DNA of 64,000 nucleotides from Amyelois transitella (lineage: Eukaryota; Arthropoda; Insecta; Lepidoptera; Pyralidae): the NCBI RefSeq assembly GCF_032362555.1, contig NC_083513.1, positions 558,001 through 622,000 on the forward strand. Direction: 5' to 3'. Position 1 is the first letter of the stretch. The number at the start of each line of letters is the position of its first letter. The translations under genes were made by a program, and so were the position numbers. Of this stretch, positions 1 to 11,577 are shown in pieces. The notes below the pieces were generated by a model. It ran no database searches and was not told the origin of the DNA. It saw only the letters and a list, made by a program, of their open reading frames with translations.

Positions 1-1868
1 CCGAATTTAACATGGCGAGTGGCGCCAGCAGCGGCGCCGGACGGCCGCGCTCGGGCCCACGCGACGCGCCGGCGCAACCCTGAGCGTGCACCGCGGAAAC
101 GGGGGAGACATTCCTCCCGATACTAACAGTGCCCAAAAAAAGAAGACATTGAATCTGAAGAATGCGACGATGAAATAGGAAATGCAGCAATTTATGTAAA
201 TAAAGAATGAAGTTACACAGTTGTAATGGTACAAGAGCATGATTCATCTAATGCAAAAGTGATAGACGCAGTTACAATTGATAAGGATATTATCAAAAAC
301 GGAGTACAATCTTCCTAAATTTCTATTTAGTAACTATACTTTACAATTAAAATCAACATCTATTAAAATTTAATAAAATGAAAACATGAATGAATTAAAA
401 AAAACAGCGGTGCAATGAAAAATATTGCTGTTTGGCATTGTAGTGAAAAACAACGTCATCAACCAACACGTTTCAACAATGAGCTGCCAAAAAATGCATC
501 AAAAGTCATCAGCCATGAACAAGACAAGGTGTGAAAAGCAATTGAGACAAGGATGAACCATTCACACGGCAGAATAACGGCCAATCCAAGTGTTATAAAA
601 CTTCAATGAAAAAGTCATCGGAGTGAACAAGATGTGAACGAACGCTATCGGTGTACTATGGGTCTCTCGATTCTCACATAAACTATATGGTCGTAAAACA
701 AATTCCTCTTACCGCTAACTCATCTCTTTGCTAGAATAGAAAGTTGTTTATTCTTTATTGACTGGGCACTTACTACAATTAATGCGACTGGTTACTTAGG
801 CATTCGATATTATCTAAATCAAAATATCAACTCAATTGATTGCGTCACCGAAGAATTTACAGTGTCTATGTCCAAACATGGCTCTTTACAAAGCGGCGGG
901 TATCAACCTTTTTTTGTTCGGTTCATTACAGTTCGATTGAGTGCAATTTTAGGGAGTGGTATGGGCTCGTCGAATACCACCGTCATCGAAAAAGAATACG
1001 CGATGTTCTAGTGACATGTGCACGCGCAGACCTTGTCCCATCGACTTCGTACAGTTCAGCGCTGCTTTAATCAACAGGAAGAAATACATGACGTCCGCGG
1101 TCCGCGTACGGAACAAGAATTCAGACGATGCAATTCCTATGCAAATTTAATGATCGAAAAGAGTAAAGAACAAAGAGTTGAATAGCGGAAACCAGCGAAT
1201 TGGAAACTAAAGTTTTATGCGAAAGAAGTTTAGTACTAGGAATTGTGTAGTGTGAATATTAATAACAGCGGTAAGGGCCCCATGCAGCGATGATGTAGCT
1301 CAGATTCCGATTATCTATGCCCAATTTTGGTAATTCTTGCTCATTACGACGGACTAAATTTACATCTCCGACCAAAATTATAATGTCGGGTCTTTAAGAA
1401 ACAAATTAATGATCATTATTAAAACACCAGGCCATATCAAATTACAAATATTAAAATAAAGCAAATCAATGAAATTTTTAATATTAGAATGTTACTCTCG
1501 ACTCGAGAATATATTGAGTTACCACAAGATATTGTAATGATCATGTATTTTGATCAGAATATTTTTGTAAAACCCAAAAAGGCCTCTTTTTATATTATTT
1601 ATCATTCTTGAGGTATTACTAATGTAATATTATAATGTGTGACTCAAAAAACTGTCACCAGTAAGTGTCACGGAAACTATCATAATGATTTACAATCATA
1701 CATTGTGCTAGCTACATATTTCATGATTGTGACTCAACATTTAACTAATATAATACGGGTAATAATTCCACCTTAGAATTTAACCTAGCAAAATCAATGA
1801 TAACTAAAATTTTGATCAAAGACAGAAATAACAGAAATTTTTAGAATATAAGAGTTAATATTGGCAAT

Positions 1869-2063
1869 ATGGAAAGCGAAGATTTAAACGACGATGATAG
1901 GCCCACAGCAATCAAGCTGGGAGGTATTATAGACGACAATTTATCCAGTTTCGCAAGAGCCGCCTCAGGATCAACCGGTTCTGCTACAGGTGCCACCAGT
2001 CAATGGGCTGTTAGCGAATATAAGAATTTAGAATTGAGGAAGAATTATCCGAATTGTAGTTAA
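1869..2063 (+). CDS. Possible small ORF or isolated exon, unknown (64 aa)
   Basis: An open frame starts at ATG 1869 in an A-rich context and encodes an acidic start (MESEDLNDDDRPTAIKLGG) followed by a Ser/Gly/Thr-rich stretch and the stop at 2061-2063. Composition is protein-like rather than the Lys/Asn/Phe/Ile-rich product typical of chance frames in this AT-rich DNA. I do not recognise the family. It lies on the strand opposite to Dad, inside its intron 1. It could be a first exon, a gene remnant or chance. Confidence 0.3.
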   Translation: MESEDLNDDDRPTAIKLGGIIDDNLSSFARAASGSTGSATGATSQWAVSEYKNLELRKNYPNCS

Positions 2064-2387
2064 AGATGCTTTAAAACAGCATCGTTTCAACATTTAGTTT
2101 CTATGACATTATAAACTTAGTGTTCAAGGACTCTATTATGAAGCCAAACTACCAAATAGTACAGGCCATAAACAACTCCATTTAAAATGCAAACCTATTC
2201 ACCGTCGCACATAATCCGACCAGCCATTCACAAATTCAACAAAGCAGCTCAAAAACATGACCAGACTACAATAAAACAAAAAAAAATCCGATCACGAAAA
2301 TCGAGTTGAGCTTACGCAGTACGGGCGTACCTGCGCCGGCGCAACTCCCCTCCCTCCTGGCTCCACCCGCGGCCGCGCGGCGCGACA

Positions 2388-2409
2388 TGGCGCCGGCGCC
2401 AGCCAGCCG
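2388..2409 (+). promoter_or_regulatory. GGCGCC pair with BMP activation-element match
   Basis: Two overlapping copies of GGCGCC (TGGCGCC at 2388 and GGCGCCA at 2395) are followed by GCCA and GCCG. The second fits GGCGCCA-N4-GNCV, the consensus I recall for the fly Mad/Medea activation element found at Dad. GGCGYY is also a Brinker-type site. The position inside Dad intron 1 makes feedback regulation plausible; not shown by sequence alone. Confidence 0.35.
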
Positions 2410-5273
2410 ACAAGCAATTATGGCTAAATAAATATCGGCCATACCGCCGCCTCCGACGCGACGCTAACATCAACAGATGGATTCTTATACGGTTATATCT
2501 AGACGACATCATTAAATTTTGGACCCCACTTGTAATGGCCTGGTGAAATGGCGTGTGGGCTCAGAATTACTTGTAAATGGTAGTTACGAGTCGGCGATAA
2601 CGTCCGCGCCGTCGCGGATGTGGGTTTGATGGCCGCTCGTGGGTGACTGATTTCTTTAATGGGCATAACATGACAATTCAGTTAATTAACCGAGGCGTCG
2701 CGCAGCTTCGTGGCAATCTTTGATCCTGTTCGGCGTCGGACCGACGCCTGCGCACGATAAGATAACGATCCCTCTTCCTCGCCGCTCGGCAAGCGCCGGC
2801 ATAAAAACATTCACAAATAGAGGCCGCCGGCTTGCGCCGTGATTGGCGCCGAACGTCGATCTGCGAATGTAAGCCTCAGGCGAATGCTGCGTTCCCAAGA
2901 TTGATGTGCATGAATAACGTGCCTGAGAATATTTCCAGTTAAAATAATTTGCCATAACGTAACTGATTTCATGTGAAACTTTTTTTTACAAATAATTATG
3001 CCTCAAATATGTGATTCAATCATAAAGTAGTCAAAATTTAAGATATCTTTGAAGTTTATTTCTGGATATTTAAATCAGACATTCAGGATCTTTTTTTATT
3101 TTAATAAAGATGACTTTAATTATTCAATTTCATCAAATTTATATGGTAAATTATGAGTAACATCTAATTTTCGTTACCCTGAATACCGAAAAAAAGAACA
3201 GAAAAATGGGATTCCCAATAATTTACTAAGCTGAATTAAATTCCATTAAAAAATTAATAGAATATTCACCATTTATTTGATGAACAGACACAATCGCTCA
3301 AACCGAACATAAATCAAAAGATTGCCAAAACAGCGGCGTGAGTGTCGTCTATATTTAGTCTGGCGACTACCGATGTGGGAACGTCGCGAAAGTGGACAAA
3401 AAAGACGGCGACGCGGCCCAGCGACTGGGGACCGCCGACGGCGCAAAAACTGCAGGTGAAGTGCAGACGGAGCCAGGTGAAATACTTAATTTGCGCTTTG
3501 AAATTTGATGGCTTCATTTGGACGCCGGAGACTTTGTTGACATTGATCAGTATGACTGAATTGAAGAGACAATAAACATTGCAAAAAGTGACAAAACTAA
3601 TGTTCCAAATGTAGTTTCCTCTGAAGTCCTATAATCTCGTTAACAACAAACTGATTAATAATTCTATGGAATTGCTAATGATTCTAGGAAACCTTGTAGA
3701 TAACGTACAAAATTACACATCGTCAATCCAAGAATAGATTGCGCAATTGAACCCTGTGTATTTGACCACTTGAACGTGTCCAAACAGTAATCTAAAGCGA
3801 AAGTAATCCGACATCCGTTCGCAGCAGACTGAGAGGGGAGTCTTGCTAGTTTGTCTTTTAAGAATACCGCTACATCATTTCCTAATATATCTTCGTAATT
3901 TTCAATGTCGGTTCTTTCTCATTTTTTAATTTTCTTTTAACGATGCCGTCTTATTATTGAATAATTTAATTAAATGCAAAATATTATTCACAAAAAATTA
4001 AGTCTTAATGTTGTTCAAATCTGAGTAAGATAGGTTAGTTCAATATTTTCTAGTTTGAATTTCATAATGTATTTATTGTACAACGTTAGCTCCCGAGTAT
4101 TTCTGAGACTGTCAGCTCTGTCTACCCCTTAAGAGACAAAGTGATAAATGTTTGTATTAACATTGTTTTCAGCCATTGTGATAAGAACAGTCACCAAAAG
4201 ATTATAATCTTTCTTTATCCAAATCATTTTCTACTCTTTGAAATTAATGTGATTTGAAACTTGCCTTTCGTTTGGATCATCTATCTTATCTTCCAATTGA
4301 AGTATATTTGTTATTCGTATTCATTTACACCCGAAATTAATCCAATAGCTGTTGCTATGTGAAGGCGTGCCTCAAGGATGTTGACTTGGCCGTTTACTAC
4401 ACAAGTGATATTCAATACATGAATATGAATCTTGCGCACCAACAAAAAGTTGTAATATGAATGGCGTCATGTTACAACAACTTCTAAGGTCAAGATTTCA
4501 AGTTCAGTGACCAATTCTCGACGTGGGGCCCTCGGAGGCTGGGACCTTCCCGCATTAGGTACCACACATTAATATTCATTTTTTGTTGCCTTTCTTTTTT
4601 AATTAATATGCTAACAGGCATTGTCAGCACACCTACGTGTTAGCTCCTAAAGCCACACACTATATGCGTGGGCCCGGTAAGTTGTAGGCGATTTGAACTG
4701 CGCGTGAGTCGATGTCATGGCCACAAACGACTTCGAAACGTAGACATCTACAAATGATTTCTCAGTTAAAAGATTCCCTTACATCCAAATTCCATTGACA
4801 AACTTTACATACTAATGAATGACGGTGGGTTTAAGTACTTACCACTAACGTCATTTTGGTTCATATAAAAGTCATGAGGAGAAACTGGTTTTAATTGCAA
4901 TTAAGCACAAAATTAAGCAAATCTCGTGTGTAATTACAACAGAATTAAATTTCGCACCGTCGCGTCGTTTTCAATTAAGAGAAACTAGTTAATTTGAACA
5001 TGTTTATACTTGTTCTAATCTTGCTAATTATTTTCCTGTGAGAAAATGTGGAGTTGCCATTAAAAATATTTTTTTCAGTTGTAAGCCGAACAGCTTTTTC
5101 TTTACAAGCTTCTGATGATTCTTCAACTCCGAATCACTAGTCAGTAGAATTAATCACGTGCGAAAAAGAATGTGAATAGTGGCGGAAAGAACTAGCCAAC
5201 AAAGGACGCCGGCGACAAAACCATTGCCTGGCGAATTAAAAAGTTAACGGGCTGCGCGCGCCGACAGGCGTCG

Positions 5274-5288
5274 CGGCACAGTGGCGCC
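5274..5288 (-). promoter_or_regulatory. BMP activation-element match
   Basis: Read on the minus strand this is GGCGCCA, four bases, then GCCG, a full match to GGCGCCA-N4-GNCV. It lies about 0.95 kb downstream of the Dad exon 1 donor, in a GC-rich patch with several CGCG and GCGCC runs. It is a candidate Smad/Brinker site by consensus only. Confidence 0.35.
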
Positions 5289-6233
5289 AGCGCCGTGACC
5301 TTGTCTACTTATCGCGAGCGAGTGACCCTCTCCACGGCAGATTAGGCGATAGTTGCTCACTTTCCTGTGATGCCTTTACAGCATTACTCATACCGATCAA
5401 ATCAACACCTTCGTCAATGACTTCAATTTTCAAATTTAATTGTAGGTAGGTAGGTATTGTAATCTTGAATTTAAATTCCAAATGTCAATACTTAATTAAC
5501 GAAGATACCCGCGACATTAATGTAAATGGATATAGAGAAATCATGGTGACCTTTAAAATAATCCAATAAAACAAGCTCTATGAACACTACGTGGTCGATG
5601 TCATCTCTAAAAATAGATAACGAAACGGAAATGTTTACACTTTACAATAAGCCATAGGGAGAGAACACGATGCCAGAGAAATCTGACCCATGATCGGGCC
5701 AGCGCTATGTGACCTGGCACAGGCACACGCGCCCGCAGTGACGTCACGCAGCGTAACGATACAGAAACAAACAGTAGCGATAAACACGCTGATAACGATT
5801 GGCACTGATAACTGACAAGCTTGAAGTTGGCGCCGAGACAGACACATGTGAACATTAACCCGGTTCCGAGTTGGACACTTAAGGCAATGAACATGTAAGT
5901 ACCCACAAATAATGGCAAATATGAAACAGCAGATAGATGACAACGCAAAGATCTAACGTTATATTTGATCAGACATAAAAAGTAAGGTTAGGTTCACCAA
6001 CAGAAATTTTAAACAGATAAGAGCAGATAGGACAAATTAACATTCAAGTCGGTTCCTCGTCCAAATCAATATTCACACTGGGCGCCGAGCATCCATTCCG
6101 AGCCGACAACATCATCCACATATACAGAGCACAATCTATTTCGAAAATACACTGCGATAGCGCACAGAGATTCGACACTCATGTTTACTTCATGCACTTG
6201 TTGCGCGGGTCAACGGCCGAGCGCGTCACATAC

Positions 6234-6510
6234 CGGGCTTGCAGAGGCGACTCCAGTGGTAAGGGTTGCAACACTGCTGCTCCGTGCATCCAGGGAGCCT
6301 CCGGAGTTCGCTCAGGTCTCGGACGTCGGGGAATCTGTAAGCGCGGGTGACGGCGAGCCGTAGTTGTGAGGCGACATGGCCGGCCGGAACGCACTCCGTG
6401 CCTTCGTCGCGCTTGTCCAGGGCCCTGGCGAGGCGCCGGAGCTGGTCGTCGGGCACGGAAGGCGCGCCGGCTTTTGCCAGCCGCCGCCGAAGGGCGCGTC
6501 TCCGGAACAT
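6234..6510 (-). CDS. Dad: Inhibitory Smad, first coding exon (MH1-like domain), 5' partial gene
   Basis: Inhibitory Smads (Dad in flies, Smad6/7 in vertebrates) bind activated BMP receptors or compete with R-Smads to shut down Dpp/BMP signalling. The exon encodes 92 complete codons. It begins MFRRRALRRRL and ends LPGCTEQQCCNPYHWSRLCK, which is the diagnostic end of the MH1 domain before the Pro-rich linker. Candidate zinc ligands are Cys40, Cys75, Cys80 or 81 and His85. The exon stops in phase 1 at a good donor (CCCG|GTATGTG), as expected if the next exon opens with the conserved Glu-Ser-Pro-rich linker. ATG 6510-6508 is preferred because it gives the family's usual MFR start. The MH2 domain is outside the window. 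An R-Smad is unlikely, since the MH1 is short and begins with an Arg-rich MFR. Confidence 0.88.
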
Positions 6511-6515
6511 CACAT
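6510..6515 (-). promoter_or_regulatory. Minimal upstream ORF overlapping the Dad start codon
   Basis: The minus strand reads ATGTGATG here: an upstream ATG followed at once by TGA, whose last A is the first base of the Dad ATG. Start-stop ORFs of this kind stall or capture scanning ribosomes in other genes. This could tune Dad translation, provided transcription starts upstream of it. Confidence 0.45.
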
Positions 6516-7565
6516 GCCGCCGTCGGCGTCACGAGCCGCGCGGCTGTCCGCGCCACGCGACACTAGCACGCTGATCGGACGTCATTGCTGGCCGCGTGCG
6601 GGCACTCTACTGACGAGCGGTCGGGCGGAGAGACCGGCCGGTGCAGTGACGCGCTGTGGTGCATCCATCTGCACATTTCAATTACCCCACTAGAATGTCT
6701 CCCCGAATAGTTTGATTTTCATAGTCGTAGCTTTGTTGCTTTCAAAAGCGAATAACAAATTTTAGGAGAATCTTGGCCAAGATCACAATGAATGATAGAG
6801 ACATGAAGTTTCTGAGAAAACAACTTTGGATTTCCTGATTTAATTTTACAGAAATAAGTACCTAATTGCAGAAACAATTGAATATGTCCATTAACCAACG
6901 AAAGATTGACTGTCTTCAATCCTACTTGTGTCAAAAAGGCAATAATGCATTTACACGTTAAATCTTGAAACTACGTCTTCGCAGTGAAAGTGTTAATTTT
7001 TGTTATGAACTGTGGTCTGTAATAAACGTAATTATTGTGACGCACACACTGTTGCAATATTCATAAAAAGATCTTTGACTGATTTCCATTACATTTTGTC
7101 ACTGAAAAGTCCAATAAGTTGTTTTGAATTTGTTTGTGAACGCCGGGCAAAATTATATCTGTTATTTCTTGATATCAGCAAATTAAACATATTTTTAAAT
7201 TTCAAACAAACACAAAAACTATTTAGAAATTTTGACATTACAAATTTACAATAAATAATTAACCATCTCACGTACCTACCTAATAATAAAAAACTAAACA
7301 TGTTAATAACAACAAAACAAAGAACATAGCAATCAACATATAAATACAACTAAGATCTGCCAAGAATCATGGAACCAAATTGAGGATGGCAACCCACCGG
7401 CGGGTGGCGAGGAGGCGCGCGGGGTGGGGGGCCGCCTGGCGCCACCGCCGGCGTCAGGTGTCGGCCGCTGTGTGCGCGCGGCGCCACCCGCCACTCACAC
7501 GCACACACCCAACCTGTGTTGAACAGCCTCGCTGCATGCCTAGCGCTGTCTCCGAGAGACTATGA
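6511..7565 (-). promoter_or_regulatory. Probable Dad promoter / 5' UTR region
   Basis: GC-rich sequence continues from exon 1 to about 6650, then becomes AT-rich, with a second GC-rich patch at 7381-7510. No TATA box stands out. Mobile repeats are absent until about 7590, consistent with a constrained upstream region. Exact transcription start is not visible. Confidence 0.4.
7429..7443 (-). promoter_or_regulatory. BMP activation-element match upstream of Dad
   Basis: On the minus strand this reads GGCGCCA, four bases, GCCC, matching GGCGCCA-N4-GNCV. It lies in the GC-rich patch 7381-7510, about 0.9 kb upstream of the Dad ATG. A further GGCGCCA is at 7479. Consensus match only. Confidence 0.35.
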
Positions 7566-7589
7566 TGTTGATGAACCAAAGATTATTCA

Positions 7590-7855
7590 TCTATATCTTT
7601 ACTTATATTATAAAGCTGAAGAGTTTGTTTGAACGCGCTAATCTCAGGAACTTATGGTTCGAATTGAAAAATTATTTTTGTGTTTAATAAACCATTTATC
7701 GAGGAAGGCTTTAGGCTATTTATCATCACGCTGCAACTATTAGGAGCGAAGAAATAATGGAAAATGTGAAAAAATCGTGAAAAATTATTCATCCTTGAGG
7801 ACTTCAATGATGCCTTAAATAACTATATCACGCCGACGAAGTCGCGGGCACAAGA
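7590..7855 (+). mobile_element. Helitron-like element, family C
   Basis: Starts with TCTATA and the shared block ATTATAAAGCTGAAGAG, and carries the family's GCGCTAATCTCAGGAAC block and a 3' CGACGAAGTCGCGGGCACA block. The terminal CTAG is degraded. Confidence 0.7.
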
Positions 7856-8410
7856 AGTACTAATATAAACGGCTACGACAAAAAATTCCGGTAGGTCCCG
7901 CCACGGGGATTACCAAAAAACCTTTATTAGCGGACGTTTCCTAGTTATAATCTCTCTTCCTGACAAATTTCATCATTTCGTGACGTGAGAGTGATTGAAT
8001 TTTTTGCCCTTTATTTATAAATATAGATAGATTTTAAAGTCTGTCTACATATTTGTTACTGGACGGCTAGACTGCTGAACTTACTTTAATGCAATTTTGT
8101 TTGAATAAAGTTGATTATCGAAGGTCAAACAAGGGCTACTTATTTTCTTGACATAATTTTTATTTTGACACAGACATGACAATCTGAACAGTCTCTGAAA
8201 GACAAGGTACTACGCCAATGATGTTAATGATCCAAAGATTATAAAAAAACTACTGTTAAATCTGTATGATGTTTAAATAATAACACTATGTGTCAAAGGA
8301 AATAACAATACTTGGGTTGCACATTCAGACACGGCTTGTTTTTAACTGTCTCACTGCGTACTTAACGCTGTCTTTGAGAGACGCCAATGATGTTAATGAT
8401 CCAAAGATTA

Positions 8411-8446
8411 TAAAAATACTACTGTTATTCAACAGTAGTATTTTTA
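8411..8446. repeat. Perfect hairpin, 16 bp arms, 4 base loop
   Basis: Arm TAAAAATACTACTGTT at 8411-8426 is followed by loop ATTC and its exact complement at 8431-8446. The left arm matches a direct repeat whose other copy lies near 8238-8255, so the right arm is the new part, as a local template switch would make. Confidence 0.9.
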
Positions 8447-8475
8447 TTTAGATTCCTGTATGATGCTAAAATAAT

Positions 8476-8770
8476 AAGCCTATCCCTTAGTCGCCTTTTA
8501 CGACATCCATGGGAACGAGATGGAGTGGTCCTATTCTTTTTTTTTATTGGTGCCGGGAACCACACGGGTAGGCTTATAAACATGGGATTCTTCTTTTAGG
8601 CGATGGGCTGAGATAATGAGATTAAAATAGTGACAGGTTGCTAACCTGTCACTATTTTAATCTCAATTCCATCATAAAGCCAAACAGCTGAACGTGGCCT
8701 ATCAGTCTTTTGGCTCTGTTGGCTCTGTCTACCCCGCAAGGGATATAGACGTGATTATATGTATGTATGC
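8476..8770. mobile_element. Rearranged SINE-like repeat A (head-to-head)
   Basis: 8476-8567 is the 5' half of family A in minus orientation. 8569-8609 repeats the middle in plus orientation, then a perfect hairpin follows, then the 3' part in plus orientation runs to a TATGTATG tail. Confidence 0.8.
8617..8665. repeat. Perfect hairpin, 23 bp arms, 3 base loop, within a SINE
   Basis: Arm 8617-8639 (TGAGATTAAAATAGTGACAG...) and arm 8643-8665 are exact complements around loop GCT. Other copies of the SINE have only the right arm, so the left arm was newly made. Confidence 0.92.
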
Positions 8771-9337
8771 TAAAATAATAGAACTACGCCTTACGAAGGA
8801 AATAACAATACTTGGCATATATGCACATTCAGACAAGCGGCGTGTTTTGAACTGTCTCACTGCACGGCTATCGTTATTACGTATACATATTACATATTTA
8901 TATATGACGAACCAAATAAGTATATCATCTTTACCCCTTACGGGAGAGACATAGCTTACGGTCTCAAATAGTTTGAAAAAAATAAAAACAAGTTGCTGCC
9001 TTAAATGAGAATTCTAGCTTCATTAGCCTTTTTCTTGATTTTTCTGATGTAAATTGGATTTTATAAAAACATGATCGGCGTTTACCACGCCGTGTGGTGT
9101 CCGGCAATTTAGAATAAAACTACTTTTTTCGCCTTTGCCGTCAATTATATTACAGGAGATCTAAGCAATACCTAAGTATTGCCTTTAAGCGCATTCAAGC
9201 TGAGATTGAGAAAAAATAGTAGGTACGTCTTCGAATACAGGGTATAATATTATTTTTGAAACAAAAAAAATATATTTTTCTTTAGAAGACCATTTTTTTA
9301 TTTTATTAATTTTCATGTTATCTTCTTCTTTTTTTTT

Positions 9338-9568
9338 TATATACGGGACAAAGTACACAGATTGAGTTAGCCTCGAAGTAAGTTCGAAACTTGTGTGACG
9401 AGATACTAACTCAACGATGCTTTATTTTATAATGAGAAATAATATAGATAAACATCCAAGACCCAGTCCAATTAGTAAAAAAATGTTTCTCATCATGCCC
9501 TGGCCGGGATTCAAATCCAGGACCTCCGCTGTCACAGACAAGCGCACTACCGCTGCGCCACAGAGGCC
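9338..9568 (-). mobile_element. tRNA-derived SINE, family B
   Basis: On the minus strand it opens with GGCCTCTGTGGCGCAGCGG (box A-like) and has a box B near GGATTTGAATCCCGG, then the shared body and tail. An internal Pol III promoter is inferred from these boxes. Confidence 0.8.
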
Positions 9569-9855
9569 ATCACATCATCTTGCATGATTCAATTCTCCTG
9601 CAACCTTTATTGTCATGCCTAACTCAATCTGTATGGACCTAATCTTCCTGGCAATTGACTCAATTTCATTCTCACCTCTTTACAGTGACAACGAGCCCGG
9701 GGCGCGCCTTTAGTCGTGATATTGGACTGGGTATAATTTACAATTTACGACCAGCTTTTTACGTTAATCCGACCGCTTGATTTTGTGTAAATTAAGTTTT
9801 TTTCAATTAAGAGATAATGACAAAATAATGTTATTATACATGTGAATTCTATACA

Positions 9856-9955
9856 TAGAGCCACGCAGCTGGCCGTGGCCATCGTGGCCTTTCAGTCTTT
9901 TCAAGACTCTCTAGCTCGCAAAGGATATAGACGTGACTATATATATATGTACATG
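9856..9955 (+). mobile_element. SINE-like repeat A, 3' part
   Basis: Only the last third, ending with GGATATAGACGTGACTATAT and a short TATA-rich tail. Confidence 0.75.
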
Positions 9956-10354
9956 TAATAGTCTGCTAATCTATAATTAGCAGGTAATTTATAATCGCCA
10001 ATAGCCGTCGGATGTGGGCATTACGTCAATTTGGGCGATTGTTACCTATAATCATTACCATTTCAAACGTTTATTGATTGACGCGGTTTGTCTGAGAATG
10101 TGCGACATTCCAATTAGCTAATTATTGCAATTAGTTTTTAATTGATATATGTTTTAATGTCACATTTCTTCTTTCTCATTTTTAACCCGGTGACATAACT
10201 ACTCAATTTGTAAAAACCTTTTTGTATGTGACAGTACTAAGTTTAATAATTTGAAAGTTTGAATATCATGCACACGAGTTTCAACTTTATGTTAATGTGA
10301 TATAGTTGAAATTATGTTTGCCAATCGATACGCTAATAAAATGGCGGCTTGCAA

Positions 10355-10413
10355 TCCGTAGCATCTTCGTAGCGCTCGTAGCACCTGTGTAGCAGTCGTA
10401 GCGTACCGCTACG
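10355..10413 (+). repeat. Short minisatellite with CGTAGC unit
   Basis: Five copies of a GTAGC core spaced about 11 bases apart (TCCGTAGCA, TTCGTAGCG, CTCGTAGCA, TGTGTAGCA, GTCGTAGCG). GC-rich relative to its AT-rich surroundings. Confidence 0.75.
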
Positions 10414-10699
10414 AAACTTTTTTTTAAATAACTTTCATTATCTCGAAACAAAAGTAACGATGTATTTAAAAGATTTGTACTAAAAACAAACAAAAAAACG
10501 TCTAAAAATGTCGCAAATTCTGCCTTTTCCGAATATATTTATTCCTTCTTTTCTCTCTGTTTGGTAGATGTTGGTGAGTATACTCGTAAAAGTAGTCACC
10601 AACTGCCTAGTTATACGGTCTTCCAGCCTTGAATAGTGTCAAATTCCTTCATTTCCTTTTCCTATATTTTTTTTCGGTTACTCTCCTCGCAGCATAGGT

Positions 10700-10880
10700 C
10701 CTATTTACACGGGTCATCCAAACATCTTGTGCAATTTGTTACCGCTTCTTTTGCACTGACGCTTTGGAAGCGGCAATAAACTAAATTCAAAGTTAATTAT
10801 TCGACGTCAACCAATGTTGTGTAATCAAAAGATAAGACAATTGAAGTTATGTTCGACAATAAAATAATAAGAATTGATGA
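10700..10880 (+). mobile_element. SINE-like repeat F
   Basis: Contains the family blocks TTTGTTACCGCTTCTTTTGC and CGTCAACCAATGTTGTG. Function unknown; family recognised by other copies in this window. Confidence 0.7.
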
Positions 10881-11577
10881 ATTACAATTTTAAATTTGTA
10901 TTTTGACATCGTTGAGTTAATTTTGGGCTATCTCTGTGTGATTTTTCCTTTTATTTTGTAAATATAACGATAACTTTCTTAATATAAAATGTATTTTATA
11001 TATTTTTCTAATTTCAATATAGATACTGCAAAAATCGAAAATTATTAAGTTAATTATTTCCTAAATTATATTTTCAAACGGCAGTAATTTTTTTTTTTTT
11101 GTGATTGTCTATAGTTTTTTTAGCGGCTTAAAAGTAAACTGTTTTTTTTTTAATATAAAGATTTTTCAAGCAAACAACTTACCCAATTACCTCTTCGATA
11201 ATCCCCAAAACATTGTGAACACACATCAAAACGGCACAGGACCTCTAAAATTATTGTCGAAATTTCCCTAAAACTATTTCCGAAGTTTCTCGGGAGATTT
11301 CCAAGATGGCGCGCGTGTGGCCCGCATTGCTGCCGGCGGGAAAATGGCGGGAAAGCCTCACGCCTCCTGTATTTATGTGTGCGCATCCAGGATTTTGTGA
11401 ATGGGAATGAATGGACGTAGTAACACGGGAAACGGAGAGTTGATTCAAGTGGTGAAGTTATTTACACGATTTCCAGTTCTGCTATGCGGTTTTTTATCAT
11501 AAGAAAGGGAAGTTTTAACATAAAATTGTAAATTAAATTTATTATAAAGTTTTAATGACAAAATGGGGTTCCCGTCA

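Larger units (their letters stand above)
1..6233 (-). other. Dad: Intron 1 of the inhibitory Smad gene (partial)
   Basis: This stretch lies downstream of the donor of Dad exon 1 on the minus strand. I found no second exon encoding the expected proline-rich continuation or an MH2 domain, so the next exon should be to the left of the window. It has few mobile repeats compared with 7.5-57 kb. GC-rich patches at about 1-110, 2320-2410, 2580-2890 and 5220-5340 carry GGCGCC motifs, and a palindromic TGACGTCA (CRE-like) lies near 5738. The low repeat load plus GC-rich patches suggests regulatory content, but that is inference. Confidence 0.6.

Noticed and set aside
12..86. Short GC-rich frame at the left edge (ATG at 12)
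   Set aside because: Only about 25 codons, Ala/Gly/Pro/Arg-rich, no context to support it.
5607..5948. Two overlapping minus-strand frames of about 100-113 codons in Dad intron 1
   Set aside because: Composition is Cys/Leu/Ser-rich without domain features and both frames are open at once, suggesting chance. No link to the Smad family.
6185..6693. Several other open frames overlapping Dad exon 1 on both strands
   Set aside because: They are shadows of a GC-rich exon. Only the frame with MFRRR...CCNPYHWSRLCK matches a known domain and ends at a splice donor.
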